Notes: generated from the sequence alone by a model not told the origin. 64,000 nucleotides of DNA from UBA10649 sp963749905 (GCA_963749905.1 CAVVOF010000004.1:62001-126000); one strand, 5' to 3'; shown: positions 18,201 through 25,612, counted from the first letter of the stretch. Numbers and translations: made by a program.

Positions 18201-18257
18201 TGCCCACGTCGGCAGCGCGCGCCTGAAGGCAAGCGCGTAGCCGCCGGCACCAGCCAC
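15237..18257 (-). CDS. MASE1-PAS-PAS-GGDEF-EAL cyclic-di-GMP enzyme
   Basis: 1006 residues. A MASE1-like sensor of about eight membrane helices (10-290) is followed by two PAS domains (about 330-440 and 450-560), a GGDEF domain with intact GGDEF at about 660-664, and an EAL domain (about 755-1000). The EAL motif reads ESL (about 788) but keeps the catalytic Glu; DDFGTGYS and AEGVETPEQ are intact, so both synthesis and hydrolysis of cyclic-di-GMP are possible. The GTG start follows GAGGGG; TAGCCT at 18296-18301 (minus) is a likely -10 box. It is unusually coupled to pxpA downstream. Confidence 0.92.
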   Translation of the reverse strand: MAGAGGYALAFRRALPTWAGHILTGLGTGLAYLILPALGPAGLEADEVSLLLGIINGLTLGVLLRLPARWTTSGAVGVTLGLLGFAALAGDFELDNIVIAVVVGSQIWVMCALVRRTGGWRLADARDLIAYVLPVLLVSAVAGALAVSLTAVIDGDSLDTVVSTWQSWVIDDVFGVVVITPAVLTLTWPRNIQWRLALEWSLATAFSLLMTWQIFIAAVPGAHGVFQWPIFVTLGSIWIAVRMGLRAVAPVLAVQYYIGAIATITGNGVIPAGGSSDTDRLLEYEVLAIVFALLTQALGVLRDGRLAAQAELVDSQRLLSDVLDGSPSIVYAKSFEDSPDAGRYVLANTAWEEFTGLTADETIGRTDRELFPGYDAAPYEEVDRQIVASGVEVAAEDALVGVGGVRSFHSARFPLRRADGRVWGVGGIATDITELVQSRHRQQRQAALLRAVFEFSPIPAVRVMPTDGGHREQVFANDAFRRWLGCPGGVECPRGLLGHVHPDDREVIGQLLEQEERDEGLGADQPTPGVQVRMLAHDDRALSAVVSAAGVGVGPGIHEVVVQVEDITARLAAESALREQATRDSVTGLPNRRALRERMQAAIARLRRHPSTLAVLFCDLDRFKDVNDSLGHQVGDRLLVGVADRLRATVRPEDTVARLGGDEFVVLAEDLQDERSAVLLALRLQDRLREPMAVADREFRPAMSIGIATTRDAAVGVDELLRRADLAMYRAKEGGRNRVELYERTIDQQVQFAVEIQEELRYAIDLDRLVMAYQPIVDLASGALVGAESLIRLPAPDGSLRPPSDFVPQAESTGLIIPLGAWIVRRVLTDVPWLLDDRPEAFVSVNVSPVQLRDGGFADLLLDEAAARGVPTSRLAIEVTETALIHDPDRSRRELTQLHDAGVRVALDDFGTGYSSLTWLTQFPVDIVKIDREFTGGVGIDDRKTAVVDAMISVSHTLGFVVVAEGVETPEQRQRLIELGCDRGQGYLFARPQVLERESGILTLET

Positions 18258-18404
18258 CTTGCCCCCTCGGCAGGTCTTGCCCCCTTGACCGAATAGAGGC
18301 TACCGGGACGACGTCACTCATGGGTCCTTCACGGCGATCCGCATACACCTCCGACGGCCGGGACCGGCGCCGCGTTAGGGTCCTTCGACACCTCAGGAGG
18401 CGTG

Positions 18405-18890
18405 ATGACCCACACGACGGGCGGCTACACGACGGAGTCCCTCGCGGCACAGGCCGCAGAGCTCGACCTGCCGCGGTTCGGTGCCGCGGAGGCTGTCGCG
18501 CTCGGGCTGATGGCCACCGAGCGCGCGATCGCCGAGAACCTCGCGGTGGTGATCGAGGTCACCCACGCCGGACGCCTGGCCTACCGGGCCGCTCTCCCCG
18601 GATCGATTCCCGACTCAGACGACTGGATCGCCCGCAAGCGCCGCACCGTCGAGCGCTTCCACCGCTCCACCATGGCCAGCCGCGTCCGGTACGAGGAGCG
18701 CGGCACCACGTTCAACGAGTCGACCGGGCTCAGCGAGCTCGAGTACGCGGCCCACGGCGGAGGCTTCCCCATCACCGTCGCCGGGGTGGGAGTCGTCGGC
18801 GGCTGCTACGTATCCGGATTGCCGCAGGTCGACGATCACGAGTTCGTGGTGTCCTGCCTGCGAGATCTCAAGGCGGGAATGAACGCCTAG
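18405..18890 (+). CDS. UPF0303/HbpS-like heme-degrading-domain protein
   Basis: 161 residues. The stretch AALPGSIPDSDDWIARKRRT, then GTTFNES, AAHGGGFPI and GVVGGCYVSGLPQVDDH match the UPF0303 family, related to GlcG/HbpS heme-binding proteins; the biochemical role is uncertain. AGGAGG at 18395-18400 precedes ATG by four bases; the GTG at 18402 is too close. TAGGGT at 18376-18381 is a probable -10 box. It diverges from the cyclic-di-GMP gene, and its TAG stop shares the palindrome CTAG with the convergent gene. Confidence 0.85.
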   Translation: MTHTTGGYTTESLAAQAAELDLPRFGAAEAVALGLMATERAIAENLAVVIEVTHAGRLAYRAALPGSIPDSDDWIARKRRTVERFHRSTMASRVRYEERGTTFNESTGLSELEYAAHGGGFPITVAGVGVVGGCYVSGLPQVDDHEFVVSCLRDLKAGMNA

Positions 18891-19792
18891 TCTCCCGGGC
18901 GCGCGGGGTGCTCCGGATCACTCCTGATCAGGTTCACCAGCCTCTCGACGAGTTCCGGGTCCGCGTCGTCAAGGCGCGTCGCCGGGATGACCACTCCGCG
19001 GACCCCGGGCCCGTTGAGCAGCCGAGCGATCAACTCGGGCTCGCCCGGCGCCGGCAGATCCGCCAGCCGCACGAGCACCGGCAGCGTCGTGGCGGACAGC
19101 GCATCCGGCAGCGAGTCGACCGCGGGCATCAGCAGCCACGAGTACGGCGAACGGCTCCCGAGCGCGGCCACCACGCCCATCGCCCTGCCGAGGGCCCGAG
19201 CCGACGTGTCGATCGACACCGCGCCGCCGTCACGCGCCACCCAGCCGGTCTCGATGACGGCCAGGACTCCGTGCGTCGCCAGGGCGGTGATCGCGCGGCC
19301 CGCCTCCTCGAGTGTCCGGAGGGTGCCCGCATCGGACGGGTCGATCAGGACGCGCAGCTTGCCGCCGTCGAGGTGGCTGGCGGCCAGCACGTCCGCGTCG
19401 AAGCCGGTGAAGCGGTCGGCAAGCGAGAAGGCCGACTCGTCCAGACCCCCGCTGTTCATCACGCCGATCCCGATCCGCTCCTCCAGGGACTCGAGCAGCA
19501 GCAGGTCGTCGAGGATGTCCGTCGTCGCGACCACGCCGTCGACACCGGGGGTCCCGAGCGCTCGCGCCAGCCGCTGGAGCAGGGCGCCTCGGTCGAGCAG
19601 CGCGTCCTCGCCGGCCGTCCCGGCGAACTGGCCTCGGCCCGGCTGGTCCGCCGCGATCAGCAGCAGCCGACTGTCGTGCCCCATCGCGGCGCGACGTCGC
19701 CTGGCGACGTGTCGATTGCGCACCAGCTCCGGGAGCCGGGCTCGGGTCTCCCGCAGGGACCGCAGTCGATCATGGAAGTCAGCCGCATCCAT
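18887..19792 (-). CDS. Cgl0159-like (beta/alpha)8 protein, aldolase superfamily
   Basis: 301 residues. The pattern LLLIAADQPGRGQ, PGVDGVVATTDILDDLLLLE, MNSGGLDESAFSLADRFTG and YSWLLMPAV resembles the Cgl0159 family, a TIM-barrel group close to DeoC/FbaB aldolases often found in myo-inositol clusters. No iol genes lie nearby, so the substrate is unclear. ATG is preceded by CACACT six bases upstream (weak leaderless signal). Convergent with the UPF0303 gene, overlapping by four bases. Family placement is from memory and moderately sure. Confidence 0.65.
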   Translation of the reverse strand: MDAADFHDRLRSLRETRARLPELVRNRHVARRRRAAMGHDSRLLLIAADQPGRGQFAGTAGEDALLDRGALLQRLARALGTPGVDGVVATTDILDDLLLLESLEERIGIGVMNSGGLDESAFSLADRFTGFDADVLAASHLDGGKLRVLIDPSDAGTLRTLEEAGRAITALATHGVLAVIETGWVARDGGAVSIDTSARALGRAMGVVAALGSRSPYSWLLMPAVDSLPDALSATTLPVLVRLADLPAPGEPELIARLLNGPGVRGVVIPATRLDDADPELVERLVNLIRSDPEHPARPGD

Positions 19793-19971
19793 GCCACCAG
19801 TGTGCCGCGGGTCCCCTGGAAATGCAGGCCCTCAGTCCGCCCGGACGGGACCTTCGACCCCAATCCGGCCCGCACATGTCACCACGGGCGCGTGGTTGCA
19901 GACAGATGGGTGGTTGGTGCGGTTGAGTGTCCACAGCGGCCAAGGGTTGGCCGCGTTTGGGAGGACCATTC

Positions 19972-20409
19972 ATGTCCAGTAACTCAGGCTCCGGCTCAGC
20001 CAAGTGGATCAGCATCGTCGTGATGGTGGTTGGTGCACTCATGGTGATCGCCGGCGCAGTGACTTACGGCACCGTCAGCAGCACGCTCGCAGCCGAGCGC
20101 ATCAGCGTTTCGGATGACGCGTCCTGCCTGGCCGGCTCGTCCGTGTCCGGCCCCTTCGCGGCCTACTGTGAGGCCGACATCATCAACGTCCACGCACTCG
20201 AGGCAACGGGTGGCAAGACGTACGCGGAGCTCGATCGTGAGGATCCGCTGCGTCAGGTTGCCGCGAGCGCATCATTCCTGCGGGCATCGCTGTTCACGTC
20301 GGTCGTCGCGTTCGGCGTCGCCGCCATGGCCATCGGCGTCGGCATCGTGTTCATCCTGATCGGCGTCGCCCTGCTGAACCTGTCGAGCCGGGCAGTCCGA
20401 GCGGGCTGA
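19972..20409 (+). CDS. Small two-helix membrane protein, 'LigA'-named actinobacterial family
   Basis: 145 residues with membrane helices at about 14-36 and 106-135 and an extracellular-looking loop containing Cys61 and Cys75. The block NVHALEATGGKTYAELDRED followed by FLRASLFTSVVAFGVAAM is characteristic of a conserved actinobacterial family frequently mislabelled aromatic ring-opening dioxygenase LigA. Function unknown; no dioxygenase residues are present. GGGAGG at 19959-19964 sets the ATG at 19972; an in-frame ATG at 19927 has no such site. A strong terminator follows. Confidence 0.8.
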   Translation: MSSNSGSGSAKWISIVVMVVGALMVIAGAVTYGTVSSTLAAERISVSDDASCLAGSSVSGPFAAYCEADIINVHALEATGGKTYAELDREDPLRQVAASASFLRASLFTSVVAFGVAAMAIGVGIVFILIGVALLNLSSRAVRAG

Positions 20410-20425
20410 TCCAGCACGCAAAGAG

Positions 20426-20460
20426 CAGTGGGGCGGTCTCCATCGGAGACCGCCCCACTG
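20426..20460. terminator. Perfect 16-bp hairpin, bidirectional terminator
   Basis: CAGTGGGGCGGTCTCC pairs perfectly with GGAGACCGCCCCACTG around the loop ATC. It lies between the convergent genes ending at 20409 (+) and 20474 (-) and suits both. It is the clearest terminator in the window, although no T tract follows. Confidence 0.8.
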
Positions 20461-20473
20461 TCGTCTGTACGGG

Positions 20474-20749
20474 TCAGGCGACCTGCAGCACGCGATCGCC
20501 CGCGCCGGCCGGGGTGGCCGCGGGTGCCAGCGCCACTGCGCTGGAGACCTTGGCGTAGGCCCGAATGCGGGCGACGGACGGCTCGTGATCGTCGACCATC
20601 ACATCGATGAGGACGTCCGCAACGCCGAGATCGCGTGCGGCATGGGCGAGGAGCAGCAGGTCCACCGGATTGGCGTCGATGCCGCCGTCTGCGAGTTGGG
20701 TGTCAAGCGCAACGAGATTCATGCGTGTCTCCATGGGCGTCGGGGCCAT
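20474..20749 (-). CDS. Hypothetical protein (91 aa)
   Basis: The predicted protein has an N-terminal segment MAPTPMETRMNLVALD, then a helical stretch PVDLLLLAHAARDLGVADVL. It has no membrane segment or Cys and I do not recognise it. AAAGGAG lies five bases before the ATG at 20749, which sets the start. It diverges from the LysR-type regulator gene with a 107-base A+T-rich spacer, the usual arrangement of a LysR target. Confidence 0.6.
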   Translation of the reverse strand: MAPTPMETRMNLVALDTQLADGGIDANPVDLLLLAHAARDLGVADVLIDVMVDDHEPSVARIRAYAKVSSAVALAPAATPAGAGDRVLQVA

Positions 20750-20809
20750 GGCCTCTCCTTTCGAACACAATGCTAGAGAGTCTTTGACTTAAAGAAAAGC
20801 GATCCATTC

Positions 20810-20824
20810 TGATGTTAGTCATCA
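20810..20824. promoter_or_regulatory. Candidate LysR-type binding site
   Basis: TGATGTTAGTCATCA has perfect five-base arms (TGATG/CATCA) around TTAGT. It sits in the divergent region between the LysR gene and the 91-aa gene. A second dyad, CTTTGACTTAAAG, lies at 20782-20794. LysR proteins commonly bind paired sites of this type. Confidence 0.45.
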
Positions 20825-20843
20825 CAAGATCGAATGTTACGAG

Positions 20844-20849
20844 TAGGGT
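20844..20849 (+). promoter_or_regulatory. -10 hexamer of the LysR gene
   Basis: TAGGGT lies seven bases before the ATG at 20857 and no Shine-Dalgarno sequence is present, so the transcript is probably leaderless. Confidence 0.45.
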
Positions 20850-20856
20850 GTAATCC

Positions 20857-21786
20857 ATGTCACTCGATGAGGTCGAACTGCGCCACCTGCGGGCACTCAT
20901 GTTCGTCGCAGAAGAGGGCTCGTTCGTCGGGGCCGCGGACGCGCTCGGCTACTCACAGGCGGCCATCAGCCAGCAGATCGCGGCGCTCGAGCGGGTGGTG
21001 GGCCAGCCGCTGTTCGACCGTCCCGGCGGACCGCGCGCCGCCACCCTCACACCGGCCGGAGACATCCTGCTGGCGCATGCACACGCGGTGTACGCCGTGC
21101 TGGACGAGGCTGAGGAGGATCTTGCGGATCTCGCCTCCGGCACCGCGGGGCGGCTGCGCATCGGCACCTACGAGAGCGTGTCCGTGCAACTGCTTCCCGA
21201 CCTGATCCGCGCGCTGCTCGACGAGGCGCCCGAGATTTCGGTCACCCTCGTGGAGCACGACCTCAACGAGGAACTGGTGGACGAGCTGCTGGCGCGACGC
21301 ATCGAGCTCGCGTTCCTGGCCGGTCCGTACGAGGACGACAGGCTGCGGATGATCTCGCTGGGCGTGGATCCCTTCGTGGCCATCCTGGCCGCATCGTGCG
21401 AGCTCGCGGCCGAGCACCCTGGTCGGACTCTGCCGATCTCGGCCCTCGCGGGGGTCGCGATGGTCGGGCAGCATCCCACCGCCACCGCAGCCGACGTGAT
21501 CGACATCGGCCTGCGAGCTCAGGGCCTGCGGCCCCGCTACGCCTTTCGCACCAACGACAACGGAGCCATGCAGGGGATGGTCCGAGCGGGGCTGGGGCCG
21601 TCCGTCATGCCGCTGCTCGCCGTCGACACGACCGACCCCGACATCGTCGTCAAGCAACTCGACCCGCCACTGGAACCGCGCACGATCATCGTGGCCGTTC
21701 CAGACGGAGTGACCGTCTCCCCCGCGACCGAGCGATTCCTGCGAATTGCCAAGCGCGAGGCTCGGTCACGACTGCGCAGGAACTAG
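20857..21786 (+). CDS. LysR-family transcriptional regulator
   Basis: 309 residues. A winged helix-turn-helix occupies residues 6-65 (LRALMFVAEEGSFVGAADAL, then SQAAISQQIAALE), followed by a periplasmic-binding-protein-like effector domain (about 95-295) with GRLRIGTYESV at its start. The effector is not predictable. It diverges from the 91-aa gene, with palindromes between them, which suggests self-regulation and control of that gene. The ATG is probably leaderless. Confidence 0.92.
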   Translation: MSLDEVELRHLRALMFVAEEGSFVGAADALGYSQAAISQQIAALERVVGQPLFDRPGGPRAATLTPAGDILLAHAHAVYAVLDEAEEDLADLASGTAGRLRIGTYESVSVQLLPDLIRALLDEAPEISVTLVEHDLNEELVDELLARRIELAFLAGPYEDDRLRMISLGVDPFVAILAASCELAAEHPGRTLPISALAGVAMVGQHPTATAADVIDIGLRAQGLRPRYAFRTNDNGAMQGMVRAGLGPSVMPLLAVDTTDPDIVVKQLDPPLEPRTIIVAVPDGVTVSPATERFLRIAKREARSRLRRN

Positions 21787-21792
21787 CCGACG

Positions 21793-22476
21793 TCAGCAGT
21801 GCCAGCGACCGCCGGCCCAGTGCTTGATGCCACTCAGGGTTCCGTGGTAGTTCGCGACTGTGTGGAAGGCGGCGTCCTGCCAGTAGCGGGGCCAGGTGTT
21901 CATCGGCTTGTTGCGCAGGTTGCCGAGGACCTTCTTGGCGGCGGCCTTGCCCATGAGCTTCTTGTGCTCCTTGAGCATCATCCAGGTCGCACCACGCGCG
22001 AGGTCACGCGACACCTGGTAGGCGCCGAAGTAGCTGCCCCCCGGGTTGACGACGTCGTAGTGGCCTTCGCTCTCCCGCTCGACGACGCAGAGGCGCTTCG
22101 CCTCCGCAGTCGCGTTGAAGTACTTGCCCCGATAGAGGCTCTTCTCCACGCCGCGCATGTCGCGCGTGGCCTTCGACTTGGTCGTGAAGGCGGTGAAGGC
22201 AGCCTGCCGGACCGCGACCGCCTGGCGAGCCGCGGCGCGGCTCGGACGACGCTGGGTCGACGCGGCGGTGGCCGTCTCGCGCCAGGACGCGGGGCCCTCG
22301 GTGCGCAGCAGGTGCGACGGCTTCGCCGGCGCTTCCGCGACCGGCTCGGCGGCCGGCGGGACAGTGGTCGGCGCTGCCGATGCCAGGCTTGACGAGCCCA
22401 GCGTGGCGGCGATCACGACTGCGGCGGCCGTCAGGCCACCGATTCGACGTACTCGGGCGTTCGAACGAGCGGACAT
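21793..22476 (-). CDS. Secreted lysozyme/Rpf-like muralytic protein
   Basis: 227 residues. A signal peptide (about 1-35, cleaved near ASA-A) precedes an Ala/Pro-rich region and a C-terminal catalytic domain. RESEGHYDVVNPGGSYFGAY (Glu135) matches the catalytic ESxGxY plus SYFGAYQ of resuscitation-promoting-factor and lytic transglycosylase folds, and Cys130 and the last residue Cys227 may pair. It would cut peptidoglycan during growth or resuscitation. A leader of about 300 bases and a Crp-type site upstream recall the regulation of mycobacterial rpfA. No LysM or other wall-binding domain is seen. Confidence 0.8.
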   Translation of the reverse strand: MSARSNARVRRIGGLTAAAVVIAATLGSSSLASAAPTTVPPAAEPVAEAPAKPSHLLRTEGPASWRETATAASTQRRPSRAAARQAVAVRQAAFTAFTTKSKATRDMRGVEKSLYRGKYFNATAEAKRLCVVERESEGHYDVVNPGGSYFGAYQVSRDLARGATWMMLKEHKKLMGKAAAKKVLGNLRNKPMNTWPRYWQDAAFHTVANYHGTLSGIKHWAGGRWHC

Positions 22477-22799
22477 GCATCCTCTTGCGTCGGCACACGG
22501 TTGACCGCAACCGGTGCGTGGTCGCGATGCAGGTCAGCGCTCCGCGAGGGCTCATGTCTGCCTCGCCTTGCTCGCCAGCCGCGCGCCGGCCAGGACGAAT
22601 CTCACGTCGTGGCGGTGCTGGTCGCACGGCTCCCGGCGGTGGCTACCGCCTGGGCATCGCGAAGGGTTCCTTCGCCGGACAGCCGGGGAAGGCTGCCATC
22701 CGAGGAAAAGTGTAGGAATCCCAACGACATTCGGCCAGTCGAACGTAGATGTACGACGTGTGCAAACGCTATGTAATGGACAATATGTCCGTTTTGGGC
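22477..22799 (-). other. Gene-free leader region with stem-loops
   Basis: No open reading frame is convincing here. On the minus strand the region contains GGCGGTAGCCACCGCC (a perfect 6-bp stem with tetraloop), CGGTTGCGGTCAACCG at 22498-22513, and GGACATATTGTCC at 22778-22790. A long structured 5' leader for the muralytic gene is plausible. The c-di-AMP (ydaO) core sequences known from rpf leaders are not present. Confidence 0.4.
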
Positions 22800-22815
22800 G
22801 GTGACCTCGGTCACA
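22800..22815. promoter_or_regulatory. Crp/GlxR-type operator
   Basis: On the minus strand this reads TGTGACCGAGGTCACC, with perfect inner arms GTGACC/GGTCAC. It fits TGTGA-N6-TCACA at nine of ten positions. It lies about 320 bases before the muralytic gene and just past the end of the 87-aa gene. Confidence 0.5.
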
Positions 22816-22904
22816 GGGCGTGAGGCACGGGGCCACTCCGGGCATGTGACATGACTAACGGGGCCTCCCTGCCCCCTCGGCGTGTCCGGCGAGGGCGGCG
22901 AACC

Positions 22905-23168
22905 TCAGCGGGAAATGAGCACCACGATGATGATGGCCGCGCCCACCACCGCGCCGATGGCGATCCACGGCGCCGACCGGCGCACGGCGTGGAATCGGGG
23001 CTTGCCGGAGCCATCGGCGATCTCCCCCGATGCGCGCAGCCGATCGTTGGCGCTCGCGATGCGCTGCATCCGGTCGATCCGCTCGTCGGCGGCCGGCTCC
23101 TTGATGCCGCCGGCGACGAAGTCCTCGTCGAGGACCACCTCGTCGAACGGGTCTGGCTCCGTTGTCAT
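22905..23168 (-). CDS. Small single-pass membrane protein (87 aa)
   Basis: A hydrophilic N-terminal part of about 65 residues (acidic, EPDPFDEVVLDEDF) is followed by one C-terminal helix, WIAIGAVVGAAIIIVVLISR, so it is a tail-anchored protein. The family is not recognised. GGAAGGAGA precedes the ATG. It diverges from the SDR gene at 23235. Confidence 0.65.
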   Translation of the reverse strand: MTTEPDPFDEVVLDEDFVAGGIKEPAADERIDRMQRIASANDRLRASGEIADGSGKPRFHAVRRSAPWIAIGAVVGAAIIIVVLISR

Positions 23169-23234
23169 CGTTCGTCTCCTTCCGATCGGACAACCCTACG
23201 TTCCCGAGGGACGGCACTACTACGCTCGGTGCCC

Positions 23235-24002
23235 ATGACCACGACACGTGCCCTCGAAGGCCGGACTGCAGTCGTCACGGGCGCGTCGCGCGGCATCGGC
23301 AAGGCGATCGCCCTGTGCTTCGCCGACGCAGGCGCCGACGTGATGCTCGTCGGGAGAACGCAGCAGACGCTCGACGACGTCTTCGAGCAGATCACCCGAT
23401 CGGGCGGTCGAGCGGCCGTGGCGGCCGTCGATGTCGCGGACCCGGATGCCGCAGCGACCGTGACGCAGAAGGCGATCTCGGAGTTCGGGCGGCTGGACGT
23501 ACTGGTCAACAACGCGGGCGGCAACTCGTTCATGGTGCCACTCGCCGAGATGCGCATGTCCGGCTGGGAGAAGACCATGCGCCTGAACCTCGACTCCGTG
23601 GTCCGGATGACCCAGGCCGCACTTCCCCACCTGCGCGACTCGCCGGGTGGCTCGATCATCAACGTCTCCTCCGTCACTGGCCTGCGCGGCTCACCCTTCA
23701 TGTCGCACTACGGTGCGGCGAAGGCGGCGGTGATCTCCCTGACCCAGAGCCTGGCCATCGAGCTGGGGACGAGTGGCATCCGCGCAAATACGCTGGTGCC
23801 TGGGTGGATCGCGACGGACCTCACCGGCTTCCTTCGCGACGACGAGGGACTCGAGCACACCATCCTGGACCGCGTGCCGATGCAGCGGTGGGGCCGCCCG
23901 GAGGAGATCGCCGAGGGCGCGCTGTTCCTTGCGAGCGATGCCTCGTCCTTCATGACCGGACAGTCCTTGGTGATCGACGGCGGCCTCAGCGTCAACCCGT
24001 AG
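23235..24002 (+). CDS. Short-chain dehydrogenase/reductase
   Basis: 255 residues. The cofactor loop TGASRGIGKA (15-24), NNAGG (about 92), the catalytic Ser in NVSSVTG, and YGAAK (Tyr/Lys, about 159-163) are all present, and the end VIDGGLSVNP is typical of classical SDR enzymes. It resembles glucose-1-dehydrogenase/FabG-like members that use NAD(P)H; the substrate is unknown. The ATG is placed at 23235; TACGCT eight bases upstream could serve as a -10 box of a near-leaderless transcript. Confidence 0.88.
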   Translation: MTTTRALEGRTAVVTGASRGIGKAIALCFADAGADVMLVGRTQQTLDDVFEQITRSGGRAAVAAVDVADPDAAATVTQKAISEFGRLDVLVNNAGGNSFMVPLAEMRMSGWEKTMRLNLDSVVRMTQAALPHLRDSPGGSIINVSSVTGLRGSPFMSHYGAAKAAVISLTQSLAIELGTSGIRANTLVPGWIATDLTGFLRDDEGLEHTILDRVPMQRWGRPEEIAEGALFLASDASSFMTGQSLVIDGGLSVNP

Positions 24003-24065
24003 TGGCCTCGGGCCGCTCGAGTGGACCCACTCGGCTAGCCTGACCGCACCGGACCGAGGGGAATC

Positions 24066-24188
24066 ATGCGCACGCTCATCACCATCGCCATCATCGCGAT
24101 CCTCGCCATGGGCGCCATCGCGCTCGGCGTCAAGTTCTTCAGCACCTCTGTTCGCGAGGACGAGGAGCGCCAGGACTGGGACGAGTAG
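24066..24188 (+). CDS. Membrane micropeptide (40 aa)
   Basis: MRTLITIAIIAILAMGAIAL forms one N-terminal membrane helix, followed by a charged tail ending EERQDWDE. GAGGGGA lies three bases before ATG and TAGCCT at 24035-24040 is a likely -10 box. The family is not recognised. It runs convergently into the metalloprotease gene. Confidence 0.55.
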   Translation: MRTLITIAIIAILAMGAIALGVKFFSTSVREDEERQDWDE

Positions 24189-24201
24189 CGGGCTCTGCCG
24201 A

Positions 24202-25083
24202 CTACTCCCCGTCCTTGCAGGCCTTGATCAGGTTGCGGATGCCCTCGATGTCGCCGGGGCTCAGCGTGTTGTTCTGGTCGACGAGGTAGTACATGACGTT
24301 GTCCTTGCTCGTGCCATGCCCGAGGCCGAGGGCGTGCCCGAGCTCGTGCAGGTACAGCGCGCTCTGCTTCCTCGCGTTGATCTTCTTCACGTAGTCGATG
24401 CTCAGGACCACGCTGCCCTCGGTGATCTCCTTGGAGTCCCGCCACACCTTCGTGGGTGACGCGAATCCGACGGTGCGCGCGTCGAGCAGGGTGGAGTCGG
24501 AGTCGTTGAGGAACGCGAGGTACAGGTGGCGCTCGGACGGGTGCACCTCGCTCGTGACGACGTAGTTCGTATCGTCGTAGACGACCGGCACCTCCCCCAC
24601 GTACTGGAACGTGAGGCCCGAGACGTCGCCCCACTTCTCGAGGTCCGACGTCATCTGGCTGACGGCCACTTTCGCGTCGGCCGCGCTGAGCCGCGACGTG
24701 TCCGCGCTCCACGTGATCGGGGTGTCGCACGCGGCCCATCCGCTGTTGATCAGGTCCGGGCTCTGCCCGACGAAGATGGACGCCACCTGGGACTCGGCAT
24801 ACGCCACCACGCCGACGATGGAGAGGAACACGGCGGACACGACGACCGTCGCCAGCTGCCACAGCGGCTTGCCCCTGCGCCGGTCGACGCCACTGCGACG
24901 GTCACCCACCCGTCGGTCCTCGACGCCTGGCGGCAACGCCTGCCGGGCCACCCGCCGATCCACCTGTCGCCGGTCACGACCGCGACGCCGGTCCGGTGGG
25001 TGCGTCTTCTGGAAGTACAGGATGCTGGCCATGCCCAGGCCGAAGGCGGCGAGCGTGATGAGAAGCCAGACCCACCAGGACAT
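24202..25083 (-). CDS. Membrane-anchored matrixin-like zinc metalloprotease
   Basis: 293 residues. The zinc site HELGHALGLGH (His246, Glu247, His250, His256) is followed by NVMYY, the metzincin Met-turn, so this is a matrixin/archaemetzincin-like protease. Two membrane helices (3-22 and about 76-96) flank an Arg/Asp-rich cytoplasmic segment with repeated DRR units (DRRRGRDRR, EDRRVGDRR, VDRRRG). The catalytic domain would be outside the cell. No propeptide Cys switch is obvious. The stop lies 14 bases from that of the convergent micropeptide gene. Confidence 0.8.
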   Translation of the reverse strand: MSWWVWLLITLAAFGLGMASILYFQKTHPPDRRRGRDRRQVDRRVARQALPPGVEDRRVGDRRSGVDRRRGKPLWQLATVVVSAVFLSIVGVVAYAESQVASIFVGQSPDLINSGWAACDTPITWSADTSRLSAADAKVAVSQMTSDLEKWGDVSGLTFQYVGEVPVVYDDTNYVVTSEVHPSERHLYLAFLNDSDSTLLDARTVGFASPTKVWRDSKEITEGSVVLSIDYVKKINARKQSALYLHELGHALGLGHGTSKDNVMYYLVDQNNTLSPGDIEGIRNLIKACKDGE

Positions 25084-25164
25084 ACCGCACCCCCAATCCC
25101 CCTACCTGACGTCAGTATGACCGCGGCACGCCCCGATCGAGGGCCTCGGACGCGGTCAATTCGG

Positions 25165-25608
25165 TCAGAGATCCTGTTCGTATCCGGTCTCGGGACCGAC
25201 CTCGGCGAGCACCGCGGGGGCCGCCTGGAACAGGTACGTCACCACTCGTCCGAGATGGGCGGGCACGAGTGGGCGGCCGTCGACGCTGGCGGAGATCCAC
25301 ACGTGGCCGTCGAGGGCCGAGAAGGTCAGGAACGCGGAGCCGGCGTTCTCCTCGTTCAGGTACTCGAGCAGCTCGTGGGTGATCCGGTACCCGCCCTCGA
25401 GTCGCAGTTCGAGGCTGATGACGAAGTCGCTGAGCACCCCGACGAACAGCGTGCCGACGTCGGTCTCGGCGGCGAGGGCATCCTCGACGGGCGTCAGCGC
25501 GAACCCGAACAGCTGGGGGAACAACTCCGCCACCACCTGCAGGAGGGCGTCATCGTCGGGCACGGTCAGCGCCGCATGGACATCTGCGTCGAGGGGCTCC
25601 ACGACCAC
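25165..25608 (-). CDS. YbjN/type III chaperone-like protein
   Basis: 147 residues, acidic, no membrane segment. The alternating pattern (GTLFVGVLSDFVISLELRLE, then LLEYLNEENAGSAFLTFS) resembles YbjN-like/CesT-type peptide-binding chaperone folds; the match is by pattern only. It follows the acyl carrier protein gene by four bases and ends the synthetase-E1-E2-ACP operon, so a chaperone for the complex is possible but is inference. It starts at GTG; a second GTG lies two codons on. Confidence 0.5.
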   Translation of the reverse strand: MVVEPLDADVHAALTVPDDDALLQVVAELFPQLFGFALTPVEDALAAETDVGTLFVGVLSDFVISLELRLEGGYRITHELLEYLNEENAGSAFLTFSALDGHVWISASVDGRPLVPAHLGRVVTYLFQAAPAVLAEVGPETGYEQDL

Positions 25609-25612
25609 GACA

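Noticed and set aside
22477..22799. A c-di-AMP (ydaO) riboswitch before the muralytic gene.
   Set aside because: The conserved GGGGTGAATC and CAGCTAACCTCG-type cores were not found on the minus strand.
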